A stretch of 64,000 nt of DNA, taken from positions 29,967-93,966 of the forward strand of contig JANQOE010000021.1 in assembly GCA_028279245.1 (NCBI GenBank), in the 5' to 3' direction. The notes under the pieces were generated by a model. The model had not been told where the DNA came from. It did no database searches and was given only the letters and a program-made list of their open reading frames with translations. This stretch comes from Alphaproteobacteria bacterium (GTDB taxonomy: Bacteria; Pseudomonadota; Alphaproteobacteria; UBA6615). Every line of letters starts with the position of its first letter. The stretch's first letter is position 1. The position numbers were made by a program, and so were the translations under genes. Shown here piece after piece: positions 1 through 8,600 of the stretch.

Positions 1-202
1 CCGCCGCCAGAAAGACCGGCAGCGCACCGACCCCGGACTCCCACAGAATCACCGCAAACAGAACCGCAACGCCGACACCCAGCAAACCGACCACCCATCC
101 GGACAAATCGGTTGCCGCGCGCCGCGGCGGGAAGAGTGCACTCGCGCGCAGCGCGGGCGGCACAAAGGCCTCAGCAGACTCGGCTACGACGTCATTCCTC
201 AT
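1..202 (-). CDS. cckA: N-terminus of membrane sensor, probable CckA hybrid histidine kinase (partial)
   Basis: An open frame runs from an ATG at 202 off the window edge, starting 14 bases after the flhB stop on the same strand. The 67 visible residues have a short polar, Arg-rich N-terminus followed by a hydrophobic helix (WVVGLLGVGVAVLFAVILW) and the start of a second (LPVFLAA). No catalytic domain is visible. The call rests mainly on synteny: as I recall, fliR-flhB-cckA is the gene order in Caulobacter and relatives, and CckA begins with two membrane helices. CckA feeds phosphate via ChpT to CtrA, whose gene is at 58.2 kb here. It could be another membrane protein. Confidence 0.5.
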   Translation of the reverse strand, partial: MRNDVVAESAEAFVPPALRASALFPPRRAATDLSGWVVGLLGVGVAVLFAVILWESGVGALPVFLAA

Positions 203-216
203 TCAGCCTGCGTGTA

Positions 217-1308
217 TCACGAGACTGGCGACGGAACCACCGGCGGTGCGGGGCGTTGCCCTATGACAAAGGCGATAATCTCGGCAACGACCTTGTAGTG
301 CTCCGGCTTGATCTCATGGTCGATCTCAACGCCGTCATACAGGGCGCGCGCAAGCGGCGGATTCTCGACCAGCGGAACGTCGTTCTCAGTCGCGACTTCA
401 CGGATCTTCTGGGCCAACACATCGACGCCTTTGGCGACCACCTTCGGCGCCGCCATCGATTCCGACTCGTAGACCAACGCCACCGCAAAGTGGGTCGGGT
501 TGGTGATGACCACATCGGCATTCGGCACCGCCTGCATCATCCGCTGACGGGCACGCTCAGTACGGATCGCCCGCAAACGTGCCTTCACATGAGGGTCGCC
601 CTCGGTTTGCCGATGCTCGTCCTTCACCTCTTCCTTGGTCATCCGCATCTTCTTGAGATGCTCGTATCTAGTGTAGGCAACGTCGGCCAAGGCCATTACG
701 GATAACGCCCCGACCACGCCTAGCAGCACCTTGACAACAGTCCCATACAGCAGGTCGAGACCGGCATTGATCGGCGACAACGGCGCGATCGCCAGCGGCG
801 GCAGGATCGGCCAAATGATCGCGATGACAATACCGCCAACAATCAGCAGCTTGAAGATGCCCTTGAGAAGCTCCGTGACCGAGCGCAGCGAGAACATCCG
901 TTTCGCACCGGCAATCGGCGAGATCTTGTTCGGGGTCGGTTTGATGCGCTCCGGCGCAAACAGCAATCCATGCTGCACCAGGCTTGACGCGATCGCCGCG
1001 ACAACGAAAAGAGCAATCGCCAATACCAGTGTCTTACCCACCCCGAACACCGTGCCCACGACCAGCGTCGACATGGCTTCAGGCTCGATACGGAACGTGT
1101 GCGGTGCCGCGACAAACTGTGTCAGCAGGTCCCGAATGTTGCGCATGACACCCGGCAGCAGAAACGCCACCGCCGCTGTTCCCGAAGCCAACATGAACCA
1201 GTTGGCGACCTCGCGTGAACTCGCAACATCGCCCTTCTGCCGCGCGTCGGACAGACGCCGGGCTGTCGGCTCCTCTGTTTTTTGACTCGGATCGCTATTC
1301 TCGGCCAC
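217..1308 (-). CDS. flhB: Flagellar type III export switch protein FlhB
   Basis: FlhB is an inner-membrane part of the flagellar export gate and switches substrate class from rod/hook to filament by self-cleavage. The 363-residue product has the usual layout: a polar N-terminus with a TEEPTARRLSDARQKGDV stretch, four hydrophobic helices between about residues 30 and 210, and a soluble C-terminal domain. The autocleavage motif NPTH is at residues 270-273, in the context DVVITNPTHFAVAL. It follows fliR with a three-base gap, so the two are translated from one message. The C-terminus ends in a Pro/Val-rich tail. A small homologue of its C-terminal domain is encoded at 3988-4317. Confidence 0.97.
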   Translation of the reverse strand: MAENSDPSQKTEEPTARRLSDARQKGDVASSREVANWFMLASGTAAVAFLLPGVMRNIRDLLTQFVAAPHTFRIEPEAMSTLVVGTVFGVGKTLVLAIALFVVAAIASSLVQHGLLFAPERIKPTPNKISPIAGAKRMFSLRSVTELLKGIFKLLIVGGIVIAIIWPILPPLAIAPLSPINAGLDLLYGTVVKVLLGVVGALSVMALADVAYTRYEHLKKMRMTKEEVKDEHRQTEGDPHVKARLRAIRTERARQRMMQAVPNADVVITNPTHFAVALVYESESMAAPKVVAKGVDVLAQKIREVATENDVPLVENPPLARALYDGVEIDHEIKPEHYKVVAEIIAFVIGQRPAPPVVPSPVS

Positions 1309-1311
1309 GGA

Positions 1312-2076
1312 TTAGCCGGCGATAAACAAAGTGGCAAAGGCGTCGCGGAACTCTTCCAGGAACAGCAACATGCTGGCGGTCAGCGTGAAGCCGAGAATCA
1401 AGAAACCCGCCAGCAACTGGATCGGCAACGCGATGAAAAACACTTGGATCTGCGGCATCAGACGGGCCATCAAGCCCATGCCGATATAGATCACCATAGA
1501 TACGATCAGGATCGGCATCGCCATCTGCATGCCCAGGCGAAACGCCTTGGCAACCAGCTGCGCAGCCAAGTCGGCAAAGTCACCCAGGGGCAATGGCGCG
1601 CCCGGGACAAACGCGACGTAACTGTCGGCCAGCGCCACCAACATCAGGTGGTGAAGATTCGTCACAAACAGTAACGTCACACCAAGAGTTGTCAGAAAGG
1701 CACTGGTAATTGCACCCTGCTGTTGCGCCGCCGGGTCAAACATCTGCGCACTGCCAAGCCCGGTATTAAAGGCAATGATTGTCCCGCCGATCTGCAGGCT
1801 CGTAATCAGCAATCGGCCGACCATCCCGATGGCGAGCCCAATCAGGATTTCGCCGCCCAGCAACAGCAACACGACGGATGAGTCTTGGGGCAGTGTCGGC
1901 AGATGAACCGAAACAACCGGCAACAGCACGAATGACAAGGCCAACGCGACGGCGAGCCGAACGCGTGCTGTCACGGTGACCTCGCCGAACCCGGGCAGCA
2001 CCATGATGGCCGACCCGATGCGGGCGAACACCAACATGAACAATAGAACGTCCGTCGCCAGCAGTTCGGCTAGCAT
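1312..2076 (-). CDS. fliR: Flagellar export gate protein FliR
   Basis: FliR forms the export-gate core with FliP and FliQ in the inner membrane. The 254-residue protein is almost entirely hydrophobic with about six predicted helices, of normal family length. The N-terminus (FARIGSAIMVLPGFGE) and the stretch FNTGLGSAQMFDPAAQQQGAITS are characteristic of FliR. It lies between fliQ (15-base gap) and flhB (three-base gap), the conventional order. No own promoter is apparent, so it is presumably transcribed from upstream of flgB. Confidence 0.97.
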   Translation of the reverse strand: MLAELLATDVLLFMLVFARIGSAIMVLPGFGEVTVTARVRLAVALALSFVLLPVVSVHLPTLPQDSSVVLLLLGGEILIGLAIGMVGRLLITSLQIGGTIIAFNTGLGSAQMFDPAAQQQGAITSAFLTTLGVTLLFVTNLHHLMLVALADSYVAFVPGAPLPLGDFADLAAQLVAKAFRLGMQMAMPILIVSMVIYIGMGLMARLMPQIQVFFIALPIQLLAGFLILGFTLTASMLLFLEEFRDAFATLFIAG

Positions 2077-2091
2077 GAACCGGCCCGTCCG

Positions 2092-2355
2092 CTAACCGGT
2101 GACAATTCGCTCCGCAAGCCCGTTCGTGAAGGCCAAGAGCGTCGCCATCATGAATGGCAGAAAGATGAGGAGAGAAAGGAATATGACCAGGATCTTCGGG
2201 ACGAAGGCCAAGGTCATTTCCTGGATCTGTGTGAGCGCCTGAAACAGGGAAATAACCAGGCCGACCACCAGCGACACGATCATCAGCGGCGCTGCCAGCT
2301 TCACCAAAACAATGATGCCTTCCCGAGCGATGTCGAGAACTGCCTGTTGATCCAT
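2092..2355 (-). CDS. fliQ: Flagellar export gate protein FliQ
   Basis: FliQ is a small two-helix membrane protein of the FliPQR export gate. The 87-residue product contains both helices, one around LAAPLMIVSLVVGLVISLF and a second around ILVIFLSLLIFLPFMMATLL, joined by the conserved TQIQEMTLAFVPK loop. Size and sequence match the family. It lies between fliE and fliR in the operon. Confidence 0.97.
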   Translation of the reverse strand: MDQQAVLDIAREGIIVLVKLAAPLMIVSLVVGLVISLFQALTQIQEMTLAFVPKILVIFLSLLIFLPFMMATLLAFTNGLAERIVTG

Positions 2356-2378
2356 TGCGACTGGGCCTGAATCAGCGG

Positions 2379-2684
2379 TTAGATCGGCATCCTTAGGATC
2401 TCTTGATAGGCCTGAACGACCCGATCCCTGACCGCCACCACCGTCTGCAAGGTTATCTCGGCATTGGCCAATGCCGTGACCACTTCGGTTACGCCGGCCT
2501 CGCCGTCGATGGCCGCCATCGTCATCTTGTCGGCTTTCTGGCCGGCCTGGACGGCGTCCGTTGCCACGTCCTTGAGCAAATCCGCGAAGGCACCGCCCGG
2601 CTTTGTCGGCGCCTCCAGGCCAGGCCCCATTTGCTTGGTGACCTGGGCATAGGCGGACAGTGCGTCAGCAGCTCGGATTGACAT
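2379..2684 (-). CDS. fliE: Flagellar hook-basal body complex protein FliE
   Basis: FliE links the MS ring to the proximal rod. The 101-residue protein has the typical C-terminal half, with ANAEITLQTVVAVRDRVVQAYQEILRMPI giving the conserved AE-LQ---RDR-VQAYQEI--M signature (about residues 72-100). The N-terminus is variable, as usual. It is followed by fliQ and preceded by flgC with a 12-base gap, the standard flgB-flgC-fliE order. Confidence 0.96.
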   Translation of the reverse strand: MSIRAADALSAYAQVTKQMGPGLEAPTKPGGAFADLLKDVATDAVQAGQKADKMTMAAIDGEAGVTEVVTALANAEITLQTVVAVRDRVVQAYQEILRMPI

Positions 2685-2696
2685 TTACGCCTCCGC

Positions 2697-3107
2697 CTAT
2701 CGCAGCAGTTCAATGGTGCGCGAGACCATCGAACGTGCCGACTCGATCACGCGCAGATTTGCCTCGTAGCTCCGCTGTGCCTGACGCAGGTCCATCATCT
2801 CGACCAACCCGGTCACATTCGGCGTCAGCACATAGCCCTGATCGTCCGCCCCCGGATGATTCGGATCGAAACGGCGGCCGAACGACGTGTTGCGATCCTC
2901 CAGCACGCGGTCGACCTCCACCATGGTCGCCTGGAGCTCCCGGTCGAACGAATTGTCAAACACCACGACTTTCCGGCGGTAGGGTTCACCGCCTGGTTCG
3001 TTCGCGACCGAATCGGCGTTCGCCATGTTCTCGGCGATAACCCGGATCCGCGTGTTCTGCGCCGCGAGACCGGCAGCGGCGATGCCCATCGTCTTGTTGA
3101 ATTCCAT
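2697..3107 (-). CDS. flgC: Flagellar basal-body rod protein FlgC
   Basis: FlgC is a proximal rod subunit exported by the flagellar type III system. The 136-residue protein starts with the rod/hook N-terminal motif (KTMGIAAAGLAAQNTRIRVI followed by AENMANADS) and ends with the coiled-coil C-terminal motif (ANLRVIESARSMVSRTIELL). The central part carries the FlgC-type KVVVFDN and GYVLTPNV segments. It sits between flgB and fliE. Confidence 0.97.
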   Translation of the reverse strand: MEFNKTMGIAAAGLAAQNTRIRVIAENMANADSVANEPGGEPYRRKVVVFDNSFDRELQATMVEVDRVLEDRNTSFGRRFDPNHPGADDQGYVLTPNVTGLVEMMDLRQAQRSYEANLRVIESARSMVSRTIELLR

Positions 3108-3122
3108 GACCTAGCGGCTCCG

Positions 3123-3539
3123 TCAGCCAGTCCGCCCGATCGCCGTCCGCAACAAGTCTAGATGCTTGCGGTAGAGGCTGATCGTCAGCTGGTACGCCGA
3201 CTGGGTTTCGCCGACGCTGATCAACTGCTGTTCGATACCCACGGTGTTGCCGTTGAGCTTCGGATCGGTGTGGTCCGGACGGTCCTCGATGGCAAAACTC
3301 TGCACCGGCGTCCAACCCGCCATATGCATCGCATTGGTCCGCAGCGGCTGGGAGGCACCGGCAGGGCGGCGTGTCTCCTGGGCCAACTGATCTCGGAAGC
3401 TGATCTCGGCGAGGTCCTTTGCCCGGTAATCCGGCGTATTCACGTTGGCCACGTTTTCGGCCAGCACCTCACCCCGTTCGGTCAGCCAAGACAGCTTGCC
3501 GACCATCATCGACATCAGCGGCATTTCGCTAAAAAACAT
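3123..3539 (-). CDS. flgB: Flagellar basal-body rod protein FlgB
   Basis: FlgB is a proximal rod subunit. I start it at the ATG at 3539, giving 138 residues (MFFSEMPLMSMMVGKLSWL), because this is the family length. A longer frame upstream adds a non-homologous Arg/Ser-rich sequence. The conserved rod motif VLAENVANVNTPDYRAKDL is at about residues 24-42. A GGAGGAGG stretch lies about 13 bases before the start. It heads the operon flgB-flgC-fliE-fliQ-fliR-flhB, divergent from csrA, with 116 bases between the two starts. I found no clear sigma-54 or CtrA site in that gap. Confidence 0.95.
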   Translation of the reverse strand: MFFSEMPLMSMMVGKLSWLTERGEVLAENVANVNTPDYRAKDLAEISFRDQLAQETRRPAGASQPLRTNAMHMAGWTPVQSFAIEDRPDHTDPKLNGNTVGIEQQLISVGETQSAYQLTISLYRKHLDLLRTAIGRTG

Positions 3540-3655
3540 GGGGTGTAAACGGCCTCCTCCGGCGCTAGCGGGGATTATCCACGTGGCGCTGTTAAGAAAG
3601 CGTGAAGCGGTATACACTTCGGGTCGTGTCCGACGGGGGAGGCGACACGAGCGGT

Positions 3656-3877
3656 ATGCTTTACCTGACCCGCAAAGTCGGTGAATCAATCGTTATTAAC
3701 GATGACATCGAGCTTACGGTCGTTGAAATCCGCGGAAAGTCGATCAAACTCGGCCTGACGTTCCCGAACGACGTGTCGGTCTATCGGCGCGAGGTCTATG
3801 ACCGTATCCAGGCCGAGAAGCGCCACAGCGAGTTGGAAGGCCCCCTGCCCGTCGCTAAGGCTGCCGAGGGCGACTAG
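3656..3877 (+). CDS. csrA: Carbon storage regulator CsrA
   Basis: CsrA is a dimeric RNA-binding protein that blocks or stabilises target mRNAs at GGA motifs; in flagellated bacteria it often controls flagellin translation. The start is the ATG at 3656, giving 73 residues beginning MLYLTRKVGESIVINDDIEL, the canonical N-terminus, with the KSIKLGLTFP core and Arg-rich VSVYRREVYDRI helix. A GGGGAGG sequence lies upstream. The C-terminal tail beyond residue 60 is acidic and variable. It is divergent from flgB and precedes the fliO/fliP operon. No fliW gene, its usual antagonist, is present in the window. Confidence 0.95.
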   Translation: MLYLTRKVGESIVINDDIELTVVEIRGKSIKLGLTFPNDVSVYRREVYDRIQAEKRHSELEGPLPVAKAAEGD

Positions 3878-3920
3878 CTCCCCAGAAGAGCCCCTGCCCG
3901 GCAAACGGAAGTGCCGGAAC

Positions 3921-3935
3921 TTAAGCGATTATTAA
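3921..3935. promoter_or_regulatory. CtrA-type box TTAA-N7-TTAA before the fliO/fliP operon
   Basis: TTAA-GCGATTA-TTAA is an exact match to the CtrA recognition pattern known from Caulobacter. It lies 53 bases upstream of the first gene of the operon (start 3988), where a CtrA-dependent -35 region would be. It is in the gap after csrA and thus separates the two units. Confidence 0.75.
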
Positions 3936-3964
3936 GCACGTTCCCTGATCGTACCCCGGAGAAT

Positions 3965-3979
3965 CGGCAAAATTTTCCG
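3965..3979. promoter_or_regulatory. FlbD-type inverted repeat (CGGCA-N5-TTCCG)
   Basis: CGGCAAAATTTTCCG is an imperfect 15-bp palindrome of the same kind as those before flgF, flgI, fliF and the flagellins. It lies between the CtrA box and the start codon at 3988, close to where transcription should begin. This position suits repression by FlbD rather than activation. The assignment is by pattern only. Confidence 0.5.
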
Positions 3980-3987
3980 AGGATTGT

Positions 3988-4317
3988 ATGGAGCGCGGTC
4001 CCACAGGGGATCACCGTCAGACGGCCGTCGCGATTGAAGAGCGGCCCGGCACCGACCAACGTCCCGTCATCGTTGCCAAAGGTCAAGGCAGCGTAGCCGA
4101 GCAGATCCTCGAACTCGCATTCGCGAGCGGCGTGAAGGTTCGTGAAGACGCCGATCTGGTCGAAATCCTCGAAGCCGTCGAAGTCGATTCGGAAATCCCG
4201 GTCTTCGCCCTGGCAACAGTGGCCGAGATCCTGACCTACGTGTATCGGGCCAACGGTCAACAGCCGCCTCCGAACCACGTCGCAGCAACCCTGGAAACGG
4301 AAAGGAGCGGCCAATGA
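3988..4317 (+). CDS. FlhB C-terminal domain homologue (FlhX-like export switch protein)
   Basis: This 109-residue protein matches the cytoplasmic domain of FlhB/YscU after the NPTH loop. Residues about 14-90 (VAIEERPGTDQRPVIVAKGQ, then AEQILELAFASGVKVREDAD and VFALATVAEILTYVYRAN) align with the FlhB segment KVVAKGVDVLAQKIREVA..PLVENPPLARAL. It has no membrane helices and no NPTH cleavage motif. Similar stand-alone proteins (FlhX, YlqH) can substitute for the cleaved FlhB C-domain in substrate switching. GAGG precedes the start. Its stop overlaps the start of the next gene by 4 bases (ATGA). Confidence 0.85.
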   Translation: MERGPTGDHRQTAVAIEERPGTDQRPVIVAKGQGSVAEQILELAFASGVKVREDADLVEILEAVEVDSEIPVFALATVAEILTYVYRANGQQPPPNHVAATLETERSGQ

Positions 4318-4577
4318 GCCAGCTTGAAACCGTCAAGCGCGATATCCAAAACGCCAAAGACTTGGTCGACCAGTTCCGCGCGACCGTCGCCTCCGGTGGC
4401 GAAGTTGACTACGACGAATTCAACTCGGTCATCGAGGCTGCCTGCTCGAAGGCCATTGCTTTGCCATTCGATCAGGTCGCCGAGATTCGGTCTGACCTGT
4501 CGGGTCTCCTTGAACAACTCAGCTTGGCCAAGCAAGAGCTGGGCGCCAATGAGGCCGGCGAGGCGTCGACCCGCTAG
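4314..4577 (+). CDS. Small helical protein of unknown function in the fliO/fliP operon
   Basis: I do not recognise this 87-residue product. It is acidic, has no signal peptide or membrane helix, and looks all-helical (LETVKRDIQNAKDLVDQF, then a loop around GGEVDYDEF, then SDLSGLLEQLSLAKQELG). The start overlaps the preceding FlhB-like gene by 4 bases and fliO follows after 20 bases, so it is translationally coupled to export genes. A chaperone or export accessory (FliT/FlgN size class) is a guess from context alone. Confidence 0.75.
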   Translation: MSQLETVKRDIQNAKDLVDQFRATVASGGEVDYDEFNSVIEAACSKAIALPFDQVAEIRSDLSGLLEQLSLAKQELGANEAGEASTR

Positions 4578-4597
4578 GCCCATAACGCGACGCTAGA

Positions 4598-4894
4598 ATG
4601 GATTTCGCGACCCTTCTACGCTTTGCGCTGGCGCTCGCACTTGTTCTGCTGCTCATCGTGGCGCTTGGCTGGGTTTTGCGCCGCTTTGGTCCAGGTGCGG
4701 CAACGCCGAGACGCAACGGGCGGCGCCTTGGCATCCTGGAAAATGCGCCGCTTGACGCCAAACGGCGGCTGGTTCTGGTCCGCCGCGACGATGTCGAGCA
4801 TCTCCTGCTCATAAGCCCCACTCGCGAGACGGTCATCGAAACGGGAATCCGTTCGGACAATCCCGTGATCGAGACCGGCCCACCGCCGCAATGA
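4598..4894 (+). CDS. fliO: Flagellar biosynthesis protein FliO
   Basis: FliO is a small membrane scaffold for assembly of the FliP ring. The 98-residue product has one N-terminal membrane helix (LLRFALALALVLLLIVALGW, about residues 5-24) and a basic cytoplasmic domain with the FliO pattern LGILENAPLDAKRRLVLVRR followed by DDVEHLLL and a TETGI-like end. It is on the short side for the family. It overlaps fliP by 4 bases. Confidence 0.9.
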   Translation: MDFATLLRFALALALVLLLIVALGWVLRRFGPGAATPRRNGRRLGILENAPLDAKRRLVLVRRDDVEHLLLISPTRETVIETGIRSDNPVIETGPPPQ

Positions 4895-5622
4895 AACGAT
4901 TCGCCATCGTCCTCTTGGCCACGCTGCCCATAACACTGATAGCGAGCAGCGCCGTTGGTCAAAGCCTGAACCTCGATCTCGGCGGCACGAATACGACGGG
5001 CCGGGTCCTGCAACTCGTGCTGTTGCTGACGGTCCTGAGTCTGGCGCCATCGATTATCGTGATGGTCACCAGCTTCACCCGCATCGTGGTGGTCCTGGCG
5101 CTACTGCGCAGCGCCATGGGCACACAACAATCGCCACCGAACACAGTACTGGTGAGCCTGGCGCTCTTCCTGACGGCGTTTGTCATGGCGCCGACCCTGG
5201 AGCGCGCCTACACCGACGGGGTGGCGCCCTTGATTGCCGAGGAAATCGACGAGGCTCAGGCGTTCGAACGCGTCATGAGCCCCGTGCGGGAATTCATGCT
5301 GGCGAATGTGCGAGAGCAAGACCTGCGCTTGTTCGTCGATATCGCCGAGGTGGAGAACGTCGTAGCGCCGGAGGACACACCGCTGCAGGCGCTGATTCCC
5401 GCCTTCATGATTTCCGAACTGCGGCGCGCCTTCGAAATCGGGTTCCTGTTGTTCATCCCCTTCGTCATCATCGATATGGTGGTGGCGTCGATCCTCATGT
5501 CGATGGGCATGATGATGCTGCCACCGATCATGATCTCGTTGCCATTCAAGCTGGTGTTCTTTGTCTTGGTCGATGGCTGGTACTTGGTCGCCGGAAGCCT
5601 CGTCGAAAGCTTCGCTAGTTAA
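4891..5622 (+). CDS. fliP: Flagellar export gate protein FliP
   Basis: FliP is the main pore-forming subunit of the export gate. The 243-residue protein has an N-terminal signal sequence (MKRFAIVLLATLPITLIASS), as FliP normally does, then membrane helices with the family signatures VMVTSFTRIVVVLALLRSAMG and FLLFIPFVIIDMVVASILMS. It ends KLVFFVLVDGWYLVAGSLV. It overlaps fliO by 4 bases, and its TAA overlaps the stop of the convergent TPR gene by 4 bases inside a perfect 14-bp palindrome (5614-5627). Confidence 0.97.
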   Translation: MKRFAIVLLATLPITLIASSAVGQSLNLDLGGTNTTGRVLQLVLLLTVLSLAPSIIVMVTSFTRIVVVLALLRSAMGTQQSPPNTVLVSLALFLTAFVMAPTLERAYTDGVAPLIAEEIDEAQAFERVMSPVREFMLANVREQDLRLFVDIAEVENVVAPEDTPLQALIPAFMISELRRAFEIGFLLFIPFVIIDMVVASILMSMGMMMLPPIMISLPFKLVFFVLVDGWYLVAGSLVESFAS

Positions 5623-8600
5623 CTAGCCGGCGCTGCGCCGCCGGCAATACGCCCGCGATACTGTTCTATAAAATCCTGGAAGTCGTCGACCGACGCGACC
5701 CGGCGCACCGCCGCCTGGATATCCGCCGGACTGCCCTGGCTGGACGTAACGATCCGAAAATCGATCGCGTAGGGGGTGTTCAGCATCGCCACCCCAAAGT
5801 CGCGGCGCATTTGCTCGAGCCCCTCGCTCTGACCATCAAGCAGCAAGGCAATCGCCCGGCGCAGCACGTCCCGCGCCTGGTTCTCGGTCAACTCATCGCT
5901 TGCGACAACCAGATCACCCAGTGCCAGTGCCGCACGCGACCAGTCTTGGATATCCCACAGAACGCTGGCACGCAGACGCGCGGCCTCCTCTGTCGGCGTC
6001 AGCTCCAGCAGGCTGAGCGCGTCTTCGATCTGGCCAATCTCGGCCAACGCCCGGGCACGGACGATCTGCCGCTCGTAACCAAGGTCCTCGGGCAAGACCG
6101 GTGCGCGCGTGCCGTCCAAAGCCTCAAGCGCCGCCGCCGGCTGCCGATCGAGCAGCCGTAGGCCGGCCAATCGAACACCGACCGCCGCTTTTTCGGCCGG
6201 ATCGCTGATCCGAAACTCGACTTGATGCTGCAGCAACCCAGCCGCCTGATCGAGCAGATCGACGGAAGCCAAACGATCCGCAAGCTGCCGAATCATCTTG
6301 TCCCCCGCCTCGCCCGGCGGCGTGAGTTCGCGGAACTCGTTGAACAGCGCGATGGCCTTTACCGGCGCCAACTCGTCAGCCTCACCGCTCAGGAACAGCT
6401 CCTCGAACACTTCTTGCATACGCGCGGTGAGTTCGCCGACGTGGGGATGCTGTTCGAAATTAGACGTCGCCCGCTTCAGGGTTTGCATGCCTTCCTGCAC
6501 CGAGCCGAAATCGATCTGCAGTTCGCCCAACCGGCGCAGCACGCCAAACTCGATCGAGTCGCCACGCCAGACGAACCGGACGGACTCGAGCGCCTCGATA
6601 GCCTGCTCGATGGTCAAGTCGCCACGCTCCAGCAGCAATTCGGTTCGCCCCAACATCGCAATGGCGCGGCTCCGCCGGTGCCCTTGCTTGATGACGTCCT
6701 CGAAAATCTCAAGCGCCGCGTCCGGTTCGCCCTCAAGCAACAGGGCCTTACCATCCAACACGCGGACCAAACTGGCTTCCTCTGCCTGGAGGGGCGATGC
6801 ATCCAACGACGCCAGCCACGACCGAGCCACACCCGGCTCCTCCACCCTGAGACCGATGTCTGCGCCCAGCAATGCGAACCTGACCCGCAATGAGTCGGGA
6901 TAACGGCTGGCATAAGGGTGGCCCTTCCGCAGACCGACCGCGGCCGAAAGAGACTCGCCGGATTCGGCCAGCAGCGCGGCCCGCCAAAGGCCGAGTTCCG
7001 GTTCATCGTCCAGGACGCTGTTATTCAGATCCAGCGCCGCACCTTCCAGGTCACCCAGCAGCAACCGGCTCGCGCCGCGCATCGCTAAGAAGTCCGGCGA
7101 GTTCGAGACCTCCGTTTCATCCCGGGCGATCGCCGAAAGCACCCCCAACGACCGTTCGAACATACCGTGCGCGAAAAAGAACCGTGCCAGGTCCATGCGC
7201 CGTTCATCCCGGCCATCTTCCCAAGAGTTGACGACCGCCTGCTGCAAGCTCTGCTTCTTGAGATTGAAGTCCGGCTCGTCGTCACTTCGCCATTCCTCGA
7301 ACAGGAACAGCCGCGGCAACAGATCCTCGCCCTCATTGAAGTATGCAATGCGCTGTTCCGCGGTCGTGAGGTGCAACGGCGTGTCCGACCCGGAGTCGAT
7401 CGCCAGACCGCCGGCCGCCAGCCGCACGTCGACCGCGTCACGCCGCGGCACCAGCACGATGCCCTGAGCACTCGCCAGGATTTCGAGGTCGACGGAGCGC
7501 TGGGCCGGCGCAACGCCATGACCGGCGGGTGTCACCGGCACGATTTGCAACTCGTCGCCAATCTCGGGGTCGCCCAGAGTAAGCGGTCGGCCAGCCGCCC
7601 CGGCATCCAGTTGGAACACATATTGTGGCCGACCGGCCTGTGAGTTCACATCGCCGATCAACTCGATCAGCGGATGCAACGGCCGCTCGGCAACATCGAG
7701 CAGCCAATCCTCGCCATCGTCAATGGCCACCGGATTGATGCCGGCCGCCGCCCTGAAACGCAGCACGGTCGCCCCGTCGTGCGGAAGCTGCTCCAAATCT
7801 TCCAATACACCCTGTGTCTCGATCCGCAGCCTGGGGACGTTCACCCGGCCGACCCGGTCCACGATGACCCAGGTCCATCCGCTCCGCGTGAAAACAGCCT
7901 TCGCCCATGGTTTGCCACCATCGAACCGAAAGACCCCGCCGTCACCCTTGGGTTCGAACGCCACCGGAATAATCGGCGTGCTGCTACTGGTCGCGGCAAT
8001 CTCCTCTTCGGCCGCCGGCTCCGTCTCAACCCGCACCGCCGGCTCGAGCTCGGTCAAAATCTCCGTCTCGCTCGCCACATCCGCAGGCCCGGCCGGCCCG
8101 ATTTTGCGCGGTGGCCCGAAGGCCGGTCGGCCATCGCTTGGACTGGTGACCCCTGGAACCGCTTCAACGGTAACCTTCGGCACCGGCGCGGCAGCAACCG
8201 GCAGCTCCGCCGGCGCGCTCGCCGGATGCACGACATCGACTGCAATTCGAGGACCGTCACGGAAGTGCCGGATCTCGGCACCTTCCGGGACAGTCAGCAT
8301 CACCGACCCTTCACCGTCCGCCTTGGCGGACCGAACACCGGCGCTCCTGCCGTTAATCGCCGCGAGGTCGAATTGGGCGCTTTCGTCGAACCGTATGGTC
8401 ACGGCTCCGTCGTCAACATCGACCGCGTACCCAACCGACTCCGGCCAATCAAAGACCGCCCGCGTGAACGTGTCGTGCTCACCGAGCCGCACGGCAACAG
8501 TCGAGATTTCCTCCGGATCCGCAGCTTGTACCGGAGAAACGAGGTCCACCACCACCGAACCGTTCAGTACGAAATGGCGAACGCTGTAGTCCTTCAGCAG

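Noticed and set aside
3552..3600. Possible sigma-54 promoter for flgB on the minus strand (GTGGATAATCCCCGCT)
   Set aside because: The GG and GC are 9 rather than 10 bases apart and the -24 element is poor.
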